Part shown: positions 1 through 17,204 of the stretch, piece after piece
Numbering within the stretch: position 1 is the stretch's first letter
How the letters are laid out: each line of letters opens with the position of its first letter
NCBI GenBank assembly: GCA_009176605.1
Contig: SEYY01000510.1
Location: 15,837-79,836 of the forward strand
DNA length: 64,000 bases
Source: Armadillidium nasatum
Taxonomy: Eukaryota; Arthropoda; Malacostraca; Isopoda; Armadillidiidae
Direction: 5' to 3'
The notes under the pieces: generated by a model
What the model was told of the DNA's origin: nothing
The model's database searches: none
The model's input: the letters and a program-made list of their open reading frames with translations, nothing else
Position numbers and translations under genes: made by a program

Positions 1-1597
<1,597 letters not shown>

Positions 1598-1798
1598 TAA
1601 AAGTCTCTTGAGCTTCCGGAAAAGCAACTTTTATTCCTACTCAGCAGTAATAATAATAATAATATTAATGACAATAATAATAATAACAATTTTGATTTGA
1701 TTTTAATAAAATTTAAAATGTGACAAACTTCAGTCAAGGATCAGCTATCTTTCTACAGAAATATCGGTCGTTTTTTAACTGATACAATACTTATAAAA

Positions 1799-1910
<112 letters not shown>

Positions 1911-1915
1911 CTTAC

Positions 1916-2281
1916 CCAAAGGAAGGAGGCGTAACACTTCTCGATCTTGATTTTCTAAAAGGCATTCTAACAGGAGATTTAGATCTTGATCTTGAATGTG
2001 ATCGAGAATGAGACCTTGTTCTAGAACGTGTTCTTGATCTGCTCCTCGATCTTGAGTGTGATCTAGAATGAGAATTGCTTGGCGATCGAGACCCTGAATG
2101 AGACCTCGATCTTGATCTTTTAGGGGGGGATTTTGATGGACTCCTTTGAGGCCGGAATCTTTGTGGTGAACGAGGTGGAGAACGAGATGGAGAACGACGA
2201 TAATTTCCCCTTCTGCTTTCTTCAGAGACTGATTTGGACCGAGTTTCTCTAGGCTCTTCTTTCAATTCTGGACTTACAGAC
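1916..2281 (-). CDS. CHERP: CHERP homologue, RS-domain exon
   Basis: This exon encodes the arginine/serine-rich domain of the CHERP homologue. The translation begins [17 protein letters not shown] and continues through [12 protein letters not shown] and a long run of RS, RSRT and SHSRS dipeptides. It ends [13 protein letters not shown], comparable with the RSRSPTPPSSAG that closes the RS domain of vertebrate CHERP just before the G-patch segment. RS domains of this kind are phosphorylated and mediate contacts within spliceosomal complexes. The acceptor is TTTTTTCAG just upstream and the donor is GG|GTAAGC with the intron starting at 1915. The exon has 366 bases, phase 2 in and phase 2 out, in frame with the 28.5 kb exon. 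The repeated Arg/Ser codons make the DNA itself an imperfect short tandem repeat. The G-patch exon expected next must lie left of the window. Confidence 0.88.
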
Positions 2282-2366
2282 CTGAAAAAATGAACACAAT
2301 AATAATAAAAAAGTTTGAAAACTTATTGGAACATAAATTGAAATGGAGTGGGGAAGCTTAATATAT

Positions 2367-4384
<2,018 letters not shown>

Positions 4385-4476
4385 TCAATTAACCATTGAC
4401 GAACTTAATGAATTATTTAGCGTTGATGAAGAGGTTATAATCCAAGAACAATGTTCTTCGCAAACTGAGAAGAGCG

Positions 4477-5649
4477 TTGGTTCCCTACGAAAATACAACC
4501 TTTAGTGAACATGGATTAGAAATATTTCGCCCATATCAACAACATCTTTTCTTGTTTGGAGACTTAATCTTCATCCAAAATGAAAACAATCCGCGAATGG
4601 TAATATCCATGCCTCTTCTAATTCGGTTAGTTTTGGATTTACATTTACAAAATGGTCATTCAGGAACACCGAAACTTATTGCATTGGTGAGAGAGGACTT
4701 ATGGCATCCAAAACTTGCTAATGTTGCAAGTGACATTTGTAGGTCTTGTATGACATGTCAACTTAACAAAAATAATCCTACTGTGATTATTCCGCCTTGT
4801 AATGAAGATAACGTCTTTTCCATTCGAATTGTTAGCGGTAGATTTATTACAATTACCGCGGACTTTTCGAAATCACTCTTATGCTCTTGTAGCGATTGAT
4901 CACTTTACTAAGTATCTTTTTGTAATTCCCATGAAGGATAAATCTGCAAAAACCGTAAGCACTTACGTTGAAATTTAAACTTATTCCGTTCTTGCCGCGT
5001 GTTCCGCAGAAACTTCTTTCAGATCAAGGGACTGAGTTTACTTCAGTACTTTTTAACCAAGTATTGGAGGAATTTGCCATTGAGCATGTATTGGCATCTA
5101 GTCATCGGCCACAAACGAATGGAGTTACGGAACGGGTAAACCGAACCATACTTCAGACTTTGCGAATGATGATTCAACAAAACCCAACTGATTTGGGATT
5201 TACAACTCCCGCAAGTAGTTGTAAAATACAATAATACTTGGCATTCAGCAATCAAGTCAACTCCAAGTGACTTCTAAGGTCAACAACAACATCCGTGTGC
5301 AAGAAAAAATCCTTGTTTACGATAATATTGGAAGTCGCCTGCTGAAAAATGTTCACCTTTTAACCTTGGTGATAAAGTCGCGTATAGATCTTTATTTCAA
5401 GGGAATCTTGTAACCAACAAGTTTAAACCTAGATTTAAAGAACCTTACGTGATTACTAAAGTATACGACTCTATACTCGCATATGATATAGCCAAATATC
5501 CAATCAGTAATAGAGGGAAAGGTGTCATACAGGCTCATTTTTCACAACTCCGGAAATGGGTTCATGTTCCCAGATATCTCTTACGAAATTCTCATTTCCG
5601 CCAACATCAACAGAATCAACATTTTCAACAACAAAACGAAGCTTACTAA
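4477..5649 (+). pseudogene. Integrase region of element G3
   Basis: This is the integrase part of the truncated gypsy-like element. The zinc-binding histidines and cysteines (the HSGTPK region and CRSCMTCQ) are followed by the catalytic core around LLSDQGTEF and the conserved PQTNG..ER block. These are hallmark features of Ty3/gypsy integrases, which insert element cDNA into chromosomes. It is broken in a few places and treated as a fossil. Confidence 0.75.
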
Positions 5650-5685
5650 CAAGAACAAGCGGAAATCAACGAAGAACAGGGGGAG

Positions 5686-6472
5686 ATGTCAAATGAAGAG
5701 TCATTGATGGACACGTCGCCGACTCCAACGGTTTTACCTGAGGACGATCAGGATTTTTCACATCAGCTCACTGAAGAGGATCATCACTTGTTGGAGGAGT
5801 TGAAGAAGCGGCAGGTAAAAGCTCAGGAAGAGATATATAAATTGATCGATGCCGATTATTCGACTTTCTTGTCTGACTCATAGAGTTATACAAGAATCAT
5901 AATTATAGGAACAAATGAAGATTATCGGGTTAATAACGGATTAACCAGGTCAGCCGAAGTATCTAACGTAACCGACGTTAACACTACAAGATTCACACAA
6001 ACATCTAACAGTACTTCCAGAAGAGGAGGAAGAAGAGGATCTGTTCAACACAATGATTAATGAATCATTTGAAGGGTTTTGTCCGTTGGATTATTCGGTA
6101 TATCAGGATTCATTCGAGGGATTTGTGCTTAAGGCTCTTTCCACCATAATGGAAGAGCCAGACAACTATTATCAGCTGCATTTCAACAGTGATGTTAGCG
6201 ATAATTCGGCTGAATCCTTTGAGGGATTTGATCCGGAAGGGTTTTTCATTGAGGAGGAGTACGTGGAACTTCAAGGACCTGTAAAAGCATCGCCATTGGA
6301 GGAAGAACGACAGATGGACATCACCTGTTTAACGGGGATGGATTCAACTGAAGAAAAACCTTCCCCACGACGATTGCGATCCCATGGAAAAGCCCAACAA
6401 CAAGAATATATCATGGATCGTCCAGTAGAAAATCATCCAAGACAGAAAAAGACAAGTGAAAGTGAACGATAA
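5686..6472 (+). pseudogene. Acidic post-integrase ORFs with ESFEGF repeats (element G3)
   Basis: Two short acidic open stretches lie downstream of integrase in element G3. The first (about 5686-5883) carries a Glu/Lys-rich helix-like segment. The second (6053-6472) repeats the motif (E/D)SFEGF three times, plus related FDPEGF, in an acidic context. It ends with a basic tail (RRLRSHGK, RQKK). I do not recognise a family. There is no signal peptide or membrane segment, so this is not an envelope. Acidic repeat plus basic tail is compatible with a protein-binding or nucleic-acid-associated accessory protein, but that is speculation. Confidence 0.45.
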
Positions 6473-6819
6473 AAGTGAAAAATGATAAAATATAAAAGTG
6501 ATAAAATCTAAAAGTGATAAAATATAAAACTGATGAAATATACAATATAAAAGCATGTATTGAAGATGAAATAATACCAAATTACTAACTTATTTCACTA
6601 CTATTGATTAGAAACTTAAAAATTACTTAGATTAACAATCTTAAATAGTTCTAAGTATTTTAGTAATTAATGATAGTTGAATTAAATTAATAAACAAAAA
6701 AAAAACATTTAATAAAAATTAACAACAAACCTAACAAATGAAATACTGAAATATTGAATATATAATTTCATAAAATTTATAAATATCTATAACAATGTAT
6801 TGCATTTTTCAGTCTGAGT

Positions 6820-8231
6820 ATGGGGGGACTAAGGAAACTACTGTTCATAGGAACCTCTGTAGTGGGTACACTGGAACGGATGAAGGAACAGCTTCAGCAG
6901 GTTTATGAGGTTGAGCTTTTTGTTTCGTGCCACTCAGGCGCGAACTTGTTGACCTTAGGGCGACATCTCGCCAATTTCTTAAAATCCAATGGACCGGTAG
7001 ATCAAATATACATATTTGGTCTAACGTGTTCCATTTGGAAAAAGATCCCTCTAACCCAAGACAACAATTCGATCAATGTCATATCATGGAATTCAGCATG
7101 CAATTTGTCCTTTGTTTCTATCCAGATGAACGCTATCGTCAGCTTAGCGGTTCGATCAAACCCTGCCGTGAGGGTGTATTTGGTCATTCCCACTATGAAG
7201 GATATTGCTTCCTTCAATGAGGCCTTCCTCCAACGTCAAGGCCGGAGTGACCTAATACCCTCACTGGAAGAACATACTCAACTCCAACGAGCCTTCTCAA
7301 CAAAAGGCTTGTGAGATGTTCGGGCAGACGGTTGAATTACAGGGTAACAACATGCCTTGGGTTCAAAAGCGGACTTTCTCAATGAAAACCGTTTTTGACC
7401 GTTACTACAACAATAAGAATCAAGGCAACCCTCATCATCAATTCTGGATGGGAGGATCGGATAGGTTGAATGCTTTGGATCTGTGTTATGATGGTCTACA
7501 TTACACAGTAACCGCCTTTGAAGAAATGTTCGTATTCTTGAGTCTAACCAACTTTAACAGACGGGCTCAAGAACCTAGACCAGCTACAACCACCCCAACA
7601 ACCACTACTACAACATCAGTGGTTGTTGAGGAAGTAGAGTCTGTCCCTGGACCTTCGGGTATCCAGGGGCGGCTAGAGTACCGAAGAACTCGTCAACCAA
7701 CAACGGACGGTACCATCTACACCAAAAAGGCGAACCAAAGGTAAATTGGAAACTAGGGTATTTTACTCTCAGGCGTTCGTGGATTCCATGGACATGAGCG
7801 AACAACCTTCAACTTTCTCTGAGTCATCACAACCACATGACGGAGTTAAAAGGGATAAAAAGAAGGGTTCGTTTACGGATTGTCCTCTACCAACCCCCAA
7901 ACCACGGAAGAGTTGTCCAACAAATACTCTTCCGACGTCATCAACTGCATCTACCTCTAAATCTAAAGATAAAAGATTACAGAGGAAATCTAATCTACGT
8001 AGGAAGATGCTACGAAAAGATGCTAAGCAGGAAGGATCTACTAAGAAATCGACGGGTAATAACCCAACAGCTTCATCGTCGACTATATCACCTGAATTCA
8101 TCACCTTCACTGCAGTACAAGCATCCAAACTGTGGAGATTTGCAAAGGAACGGAGCATCTCGGAAGAGGTTGCTCTTAAGGAATTTAATCGGGCTTTCGA
8201 GCAGGTGACCGAAATGGATCACCAAGATTAA
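6820..8231 (+). pseudogene. SGNH-hydrolase-like post-integrase region (element G3)
   Basis: An open region between integrase and the putative 3' LTR of element G3. Near its start is KLLFIGTSVVG, in the place of the GDS block I of SGNH/GDSL hydrolases. A HSGANLLTLG string and IYIFGLTCSIW follow, resembling blocks II and III. Further on, CYDGLHYTVTAFEEM resembles block V with its Asp and His. Order and spacing fit an SGNH fold, but block I has Thr instead of Asp and Ser must serve as nucleophile. The last third (about 7746-8231) is Ser/Thr/Lys-rich with a basic stretch, then a short helical tail. SGNH domains are known in ORF1 of some CR1/L2 LINEs. I know of none typical for gypsy elements. It is a fossil with a small number of breaks. 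Confidence 0.45.
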
Positions 8232-8427
8232 ATTTCTATTATTCTTTCGTAGGTTAAAGAGGTGAGATGTAATTCGGTTGATAGGGAACTTTCAGTCATT
8301 CTCCAATTAAATATTCCATTCTTCTCATAAACAACTCTTTCCGGGGCACGACATAATCTTAACACTACTGCTTGCCATCCATAAAGTTGGTCATTCTTCA
8401 TCACCGAGACCAACTTTGGTAAGGGGG

Positions 8428-9406
8428 TGTGAGCATGGGCACATTCATGTGCTCATACTACATTACTTTATTATTTTTTCCAGATGTGTCACCACGGAGA
8501 AGAATAAAAGGAACAAGCAGATGGACCTAAAATTATTGAAAGGATAAATATTTTTAATTTTTTTGTAGTTCATTAACTTTTGTTTTAGGTTAACTTTACT
8601 TTATAACTTAGACTTTAATACAAAGTTAACTTTGCTTTATATTTAGTATCTTAATACAAAATAACTGTATTCTAGATTAACGAGTTAAAATTAATCCCAA
8701 ATAAAATAACTCAAAAGGAGAACTTTATCATAATTGGACTAAGATCAACGTGTTGAAACCATCAGTGAAGTGGTCAATACATGAATATCACAATGGTCTT
8801 ATTAGTTATAGTTTTGTAATAATTAAGCATCTAAGCATCTTATAAAGAAAGTTTTTAATTTCAGTTCCGAGTCTGTAGCTATATCAAATTATAACCGGAA
8901 ATCCACCTATCAAATGGGAATTACCCATTATCAACTTCACCAGATTTAGCCAACATACTTTTTAGTCCTTTATAAAGTGACGACGGGTGTTTTCTTAATT
9001 GACAAACAGTCATTAAGGAGCACACATTTCCCGTCAGTTCCGTAACAACCCTACGCCCTTATCTGATGTTTCTTCGTTAAGTTCCTTATTATGCCCAAGC
9101 TTTGACAACATCATTATTCCAATCAACTATTAAAAGATTTAATTTTTTTATGGTTTTTCAAAGGCCCTCAATTTTTGTTCTTTGAATTAATCATAAATCT
9201 GTTGAAGATAGTTCCTTCTAGTGATCCTTTTTGCCCTTGCAAAGAGTCTGAGATTTTTCTGGTCGATAGAGCCAGATAGCATCATCAACAACTCAACAAC
9301 ACCACCATCTCAAGAGGCTGGTACAACCCAACCTTGTCAGAGGATTACCCACCAAACGTGTGTCAATAAAAATTTTAAATTTTTTTCTGTTGGTTTACAA
9401 TTACAG
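8428..9406 (+). repeat. Putative 3' LTR of element G3
   Basis: This starts TGTGAGC immediately after a G-rich purine tract and ends TTACA about 10 bp before an (AT)n tract. AATAAA lies about 40 bp before the end. No second copy exists in the window to confirm the borders. Confidence 0.45.
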
Positions 9407-9415
9407 CGCTAGGCT

Positions 9416-9421
9416 AATATA

Positions 9422-9506
<85 letters not shown>
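9416..9506. repeat. (AT)n microsatellite
   Basis: An AT tract just beyond the putative 3' end of element G3. Confidence 0.97.
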
Positions 9507-10612
<1,106 letters not shown>

Positions 10613-10614
10613 AC

Positions 10615-10615
<1 letters not shown>

Positions 10616-10711
<96 letters not shown>

Positions 10712-10720
10712 TATATATAT
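10616..10720. repeat. (AT)n microsatellite
   Basis: An AT tract between the minisatellite and the foldback element. Confidence 0.97.
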
Positions 10721-10752
10721 GAATTAAGTTGCTTCTTTTAAGCTTTATTTTT

Positions 10753-10981
10753 ATTATAAAAATGATAACAAATACTATGTGCAAAAGCATTTTTAATTTG
10801 GTCACATTATGAAGCACATACACTTAATGAAAAAAAAAATAACTTTAACTCAGTTACCTTCAGTGATAGTTTACTGAGTTTGATTCATTTTGTTCTTTCT
10901 TCTCGGAGTGTTCAAGTCAAAATAGTTAACCTTTACCAACTCGTGTTATGTTAAATTATAGTTATATACATAATTTTAATA

Positions 10982-11030
<49 letters not shown>

Positions 11031-11498
11031 TTATTATTATTATTTATTATTTATTTATTTATTTATTTTTTTTTTTTTTTTTTTTATTGTTATTTTTGTG
11101 TTATTCTTCGTTATTGTGTTCATTCTGTTTACTTATTCTCTTCACCTGAACCTTATTTATTGACACTGGTCTAGTTGTTTAATACTTTAAATAATTTAAC
11201 TTAACTTTAACTTTTTAATTTAATTTATTTATATTTTTTTTATATATATATATTGTTTTTTTTTTTTTTTTTTTTTAATTATTTTTTTTTATTTTTTTTT
11301 TATTTTTTTTTTTTTTTTTTTTTCTTTCTCTATTTTACAGCCTCCTGATGATGGCATATTTATGCTGAAACGTAGAGTTTATATTAATTAATTATTAAAT
11401 GTATTGTCATGATTTTTTTTTTTTTCATTAAGTGTATGTGCTTCATAATGTGACCAAATTAAAAATGCTTTTGCACATAGTATTTGTTATCATTTTTA

Positions 11499-11502
<4 letters not shown>
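10753..11502. repeat. Foldback element with near-perfect 88-bp inverted arms
   Basis: The left arm at 10753-10839 is repeated as its reverse complement at 11413-11502, apparently without a mismatch outside the A/T homopolymer. The arms contain the string CTATGTGCAAAAGCAT and its complement. The middle (about 570 bp) has a (TTA)n run near 10981-11045 and T-rich runs to 11330. At 11345-11371 there is CTGATGA, a short stem, then GAAAC. The right arm merges into (AT)n. No coding frame is present. Confidence 0.8.
11345..11371 (+). ncRNA. Hammerhead-ribozyme-like core (CTGATGA...GAAAC)
   Basis: The two conserved core boxes of hammerhead ribozymes, CTGATGA and GAAAC, flank a possible stem II with GCATA/TATGC arms. 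Penelope-like elements are known to carry such motifs and a Penelope-like pair lies 2 kb away. A convincing stem I and the first pair of stem II are not seen, so this may be a decayed ribozyme or chance. Confidence 0.3.
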
Positions 11503-13299
<1,797 letters not shown>

Positions 13300-13303
13300 C
13301 AGA

Positions 13304-13790
13304 GATGGAATTTATAAAAATACTTTTCCATTTTAATTTATTCCCAAAGTTCCAAGTGGAAGAAGTATTAATTAACGAGTGTCTCACTAATATCTTCAGA
13401 CCCACTCTTCATTTTCCTACTGTACCCGAACAAAACATGTACTTAAAATTTCTGTATATAGTATCACTTATATCTCAACTTAATAGAAATATTATTACTA
13501 TAATTGAAGCTATATTCCCGCAACGTCAGTTCATTCTCATAAACTATAACTCTCTCTCAATTTATAGTTTCTTCAGACACAAAGAATCTCGCACAATTCT
13601 TCTCAGATCCTCATTAATTTATTAATTTAAGTGTACCAGCTGTAATGAGTAATATGTAGGCCAAACTGGTCTACAATTGAAAGTAAGGACTGATAAGCAT
13701 AGAGGAGTTTACTTTAGAACAGACCATCCTTTTGCTCTATTGTACACTCTGCCATAAATAACCATGGACATATCCACCCTTTTTCTTAAT
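13304..13790 (+). mobile_element. Penelope-like element fragment (RT end plus GIY-YIG start)
   Basis: The frame begins MEFIKILFHFNLFPKF, the conserved region after the RT thumb of Penelope-like elements. It continues to ILLRSSLIYL and then FKCTSC..YVGQTGLQLKVRTDKHRG, the start of a GIY-YIG endonuclease with the usual first Cys pair and the YVG/QTG signature. A stop lies at about 13626 between the two parts. It is the inverted counterpart of the copy at 13828-15071, and the two meet head-on over a spacer of about 40 bp. Confidence 0.75.
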
Positions 13791-13827
13791 TAAATTTCTC
13801 TTTTCTTCAAGTATAGAGAAATCGGAA

Positions 13828-15069
13828 GAAGAAAAAAAAAGTGGGTATCTCCATGGTCTCTTATGAAAGAGTGTTCAGGAGAGGAAAGATGAAGGTCAGT
13901 TCTGAAGGAAACTCCTCTATGTTTATCAATTCTCACTTTTAAATGTAGACCAGTTTGTCCTACATATGCTGCATTACAGCTGGTACACTTAAATAAATAA
14001 ATTAATGAGGATCTGAGAAGCATTGGGATAGATTCCTTGTGTTTGAAGAAAGTGTGAATTGAGAGGGAGTTATAAATTGTAAGAATAAACTGGCACTGGG
14101 GAAATGTAGCTTCAAGTACAGTAAGAATATTTTTGTTAAATTGGGATGTAAGGGACCCTAAATATGGAAGTTTTAGATATATTTTTTGCTTAGGAACAGT
14201 TGGAAAATGATGAGTAGCCCTAAAGATATCAGCAAGAAACTCGTTAATACTTTTTTTCCACTTGGAACTTAGGGAATAAATTAAAATGGAAATGAATTTT
14301 AATAAATTCCATCTCTTTATGGAATAAATGCCAGTCAGAGCAAATTTTAAATGCTCTATAGATTCTAGATCTTACACCTGATAGAATAAACTTAAGAGGT
14401 ATATTGCTAAAATAGTTTGTAGCAAGAAGGGTAGAAGTAGGTTTTCTATAAACAAATGTTTTAAATATATTGTTAATATGCATAACATATATATCTCGAA
14501 AAAATAGGGAATTATTAACTTCTTGTTCCATAGTGAATCTCATGTTGTTATCTCTCATTCATATACTGTAGAAAAATATTGGCATGAGCTTTCTCCTTGA
14601 AAAACTACGAAGCAGTCATCCATGTAGCGGCGATAGAGAAGGGGTTTGAATAGAGGGGGTCATTGCCTAATCCATTGTTTTTCATAATAAAAGAGAAAGC
14701 TATTTGCAAAAGCAGGACTTAAAGGAGAACCCATAGCCATACCATCAATTTGACTATATAGTTCCAAGTCGAAAAGGAATATAGAATCTTCAACAGATAA
14801 TTTTAAAAGTTTGGTGAATGAGAGATGATCCATTCCCATAATGTTTTGATTGTTGTGAAATAATTCATTAGTTATTATGCTGTTGGTTTCAGAAATAGGA
14901 AGATTTGAGTACAAAGATTCAATATCAAAGCTTGTCATGAAGCAAGTGCCAAAAAAAGAAGAATTTTAAGGCAATTGATAAAGTCGAAAGTGCCTGAGAA
15001 GGTATATTTGATTTAGTTAGAGGATCTAAGATAGGAACTAAAAATTGAGCAAGATTGTAGTTAGGAGAG

Positions 15070-15071
<2 letters not shown>
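13828..15071 (-). mobile_element. Penelope-like element, RT and GIY-YIG endonuclease
   Basis: Read on the minus strand, this holds most of a Penelope-like reverse transcriptase: NYNLAQFLVPILDPLTKS, TSFDIESLYSNLPISETNS, and LYSQIDGMAMGSPLSPAFANSF (the diagnostic motif B region). A thumb part follows with NNSLFFRDIYV, VYRKPTSTLLATNYFSN and YRAFKICSDWHLFHKEMEFIK. The GIY-YIG nuclease comes next with FKCTSCNAAYVGQTGLHLKVRIDKHRG and HSFIRDHGDTH. Penelope-like elements use this nuclease for target-primed insertion. The palm catalytic block and everything 5' of 15071 are missing or degraded, and frames are broken between the blocks. Confidence 0.88.
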
Positions 15072-15164
<93 letters not shown>

Positions 15165-15165
15165 A
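15072..15165. repeat. (AT)n microsatellite
   Basis: An AT tract cutting off the 5' side of the minus-strand Penelope-like copy. Confidence 0.97.
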
Positions 15166-15515
15166 TATTATATTTATTTTTTTTTTTTTAAGAAATTCAC
15201 TTGTAACTTAAACAAAATATCTTTCTATTTTCTTTAATAAAAAATATCTCTTATTATATATAAATATATATACTTTTATTTATTATTTATTCATTGTGTT
15301 GTTTTCGTAAAATTGTGCTTCACAGAATATTTATTGACAAATCCATTGATTTTACCGCTAAATTATAACTGTTAAAAATATTCCCTCACTCTTTCTTAAA
15401 GAAAAAATGGATGTTTTAAACGGGATTCCAACTATTTTTGCATATCATTTATTTGTAATACAAAGCGTTTTCCATTGTTATATGTATTTGAAAAGGTTCG
15501 TTTGATTTAATTATA

Positions 15516-15520
<5 letters not shown>
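15166..15520. other. Intron sequence, nothing recognised
   Basis: AT-rich with a T-run at 15178-15190. No supported feature. Confidence 0.5.

Positions 15521-15597
<77 letters not shown>
15521..15597. repeat. (AT)n microsatellite, left flank of G1 copy 1
   Basis: This AT tract stops exactly at the TGGAATG start of the 5' LTR. Confidence 0.97.
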
Positions 15598-15598
<1 letters not shown>

Positions 15599-16015
15599 GG
15601 AATGAAGTTGTATTGAAATAAAATTAATTTGTTTTTTTTTGTAAATGTAATTTAATTTAAAAAATATCGATTATTGTGAACGATATCGATTATATCAGGA
15701 TCGTTCATGCCGCACATATATCGATTGTTGTAGCATTCTATTCTGAAAAAGAAGCCGGTAGAAACCGATCACGCTTGTAATGTGTGAATTTATTGTAAAT
15801 GATTGTGGACGATTCTTATATAAAATAAAATTGTACTAAAGCACAAAATATTTCACTACGCCACTATATAAATATTAGAATTAAGATAAAATCTACTGAA
15901 CAAGGTAAGAAAGAAATTTTTTTATAGATATAAAGTAAGCTCTAGGCCGACCCTAGGGTAGAAGCTATAAAGACCCTAGAGTAATAAGCCACCCAGGCAA
16001 GACCAAATTTTTACA
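15598..16015 (+). repeat. 5' LTR of G1 copy 1
   Basis: A 418-bp LTR, TG...CA, rich in ATCGAT dyads (ATCGATT, CGATATCG). It is followed at 16018 by TGGTGAATTCCC, a plausible primer-binding site because it begins TGG. Confidence 0.9.
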
Positions 16016-16189
16016 AGTGGTGAATTCCCAAGTAATGTGACAGTATATAGAACAAATATAAAAGAAAATAAATAAATAGAAAGTTATTTGAAAAAGAAAA
16101 TAAATAAATAAAATCAGATAAATAACAAATTGTTACCCTGGCCTAGAGAGTGAATAAATTCGGCCTACAGAGTGCAGAAATTTTATACT

Positions 16190-16950
16190 CAATAGTAAAA
16201 AAGAACAAACAAATAAAATTAAAATAAAAAATGCATTTTTTTATGAGAATTTTATGAAAATTTTAAAATATTTCAGGCCTAAAGCTAGAACTGACATAGG
16301 GCCAATTTATTATGCAGCATTGTGCTCTCACATAAAATTACAATAAAAAGTTACTTTTTATGAAGAAATAATATAACTTTTATGACAATTTAATTTACTT
16401 TAGGCCTAGTATTGAAAATAAGATAAAACAAAAGCTACTCTAGTCTATAACACGATTACTTGGTAATTGTGCATTTTGGGTACTCAAAAATTTCTTAAAT
16501 TTTCATCATTAATATCAAACAAAAAGTGATTTATAGTGACAGTGTATTAGTAAACTGTGATATTTAATAAAATAAACATTTAAATAAATTTTGAAAACAG
16601 TAACAATAATAAAGATAAATAAATAAAGAATTAATAGAAATTCCAGCCTAACATGGTAAACTGGTCTTTATGCAGCATTTTGCTCTCACAAAATTATAAT
16701 AAAAACTTACTTTTTATGTAGAAATTAATAGACATTTTATGAAAATTTCAATTGCCTTAGCCCTCCAACTGAAAATAAGCAGGCTAAGCTATTCTATAAA
16801 ACGTGCATAGTGATACTTTAGAATAGGACTCTCAAGTAAAATTTTAAGTTTATCAGTGGTATCAAATGAAAAGTGATTTATAAGGACATTGATTTATAAA
16901 GCTGTGATATTTAATAAGCTAAATAACATTGACATAACTTTTGAAAAAAA

Positions 16951-16960
<10 letters not shown>
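16190..16960 (+). repeat. G1 leader repeats (about 360-bp period)
   Basis: The leader of G1 copy 1 contains at least two diverged units, each running TATGCAGCATTNTGCTCTCACA, then TTATGAAAATTT, then a TTTAGGCCTAG-like block. Related units occur in copies 2 (about 31900-32520) and 3 (about 43040-43800). Confidence 0.6.

Positions 16961-17020
<60 letters not shown>
16957..17020. repeat. (AT)n inside G1 leader
   Basis: An AT tract at a leader position where copy 3 has a pure A-run and copy 2 has an A-run followed by AT. Confidence 0.95.
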
Positions 17021-17023
<3 letters not shown>

Positions 17024-17117
17024 GTAAATTGGCTGCTATATACAAGCCTAGGCTAGGGTGTATACCTATATTCATACCATTTAACTAAGCGACTGCTATA
17101 TAATTTCGCCTTCTTAA

Positions 17118-17148
<31 letters not shown>

Positions 17149-17204
17149 AAATAAATAAAACTAAATAAAAAAAATATATAGTACAGATATAGCACAATTC
17201 TACA

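Larger units (their letters stand above)
4385..9406 (+). mobile_element. Ty3/gypsy-like element G3, 5'-truncated, with extra ORFs after integrase
   Basis: A fossil LTR element missing its gag, protease and RT in this window. The left part (4385-5640) holds an integrase: an H2C2-type zinc-binding region with CRSCMTCQ, and a catalytic-core segment with LLSDQGTEF and SSHRPQTNGVTERVN. A pol tail follows to about 5640. Between 5686 and 8231 lie further open stretches that are not envelope-like. At 8418-8427 a purine-rich run ending GGGGG precedes TGTGAGC, which reads as a polypurine tract and the start of a 3' LTR of about 980 bp. That LTR has an AATAAA signal near 9366. No 5' LTR is present, so age cannot be set from LTR pairs. 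The element is old and carries several breaks. Confidence 0.7.

Noticed and set aside
6820-8231. Envelope gene of an errantivirus-like element
   Set aside because: No signal peptide, fusion peptide, furin site or membrane segment is seen in any of the frames. The motifs fit an SGNH-like fold better.
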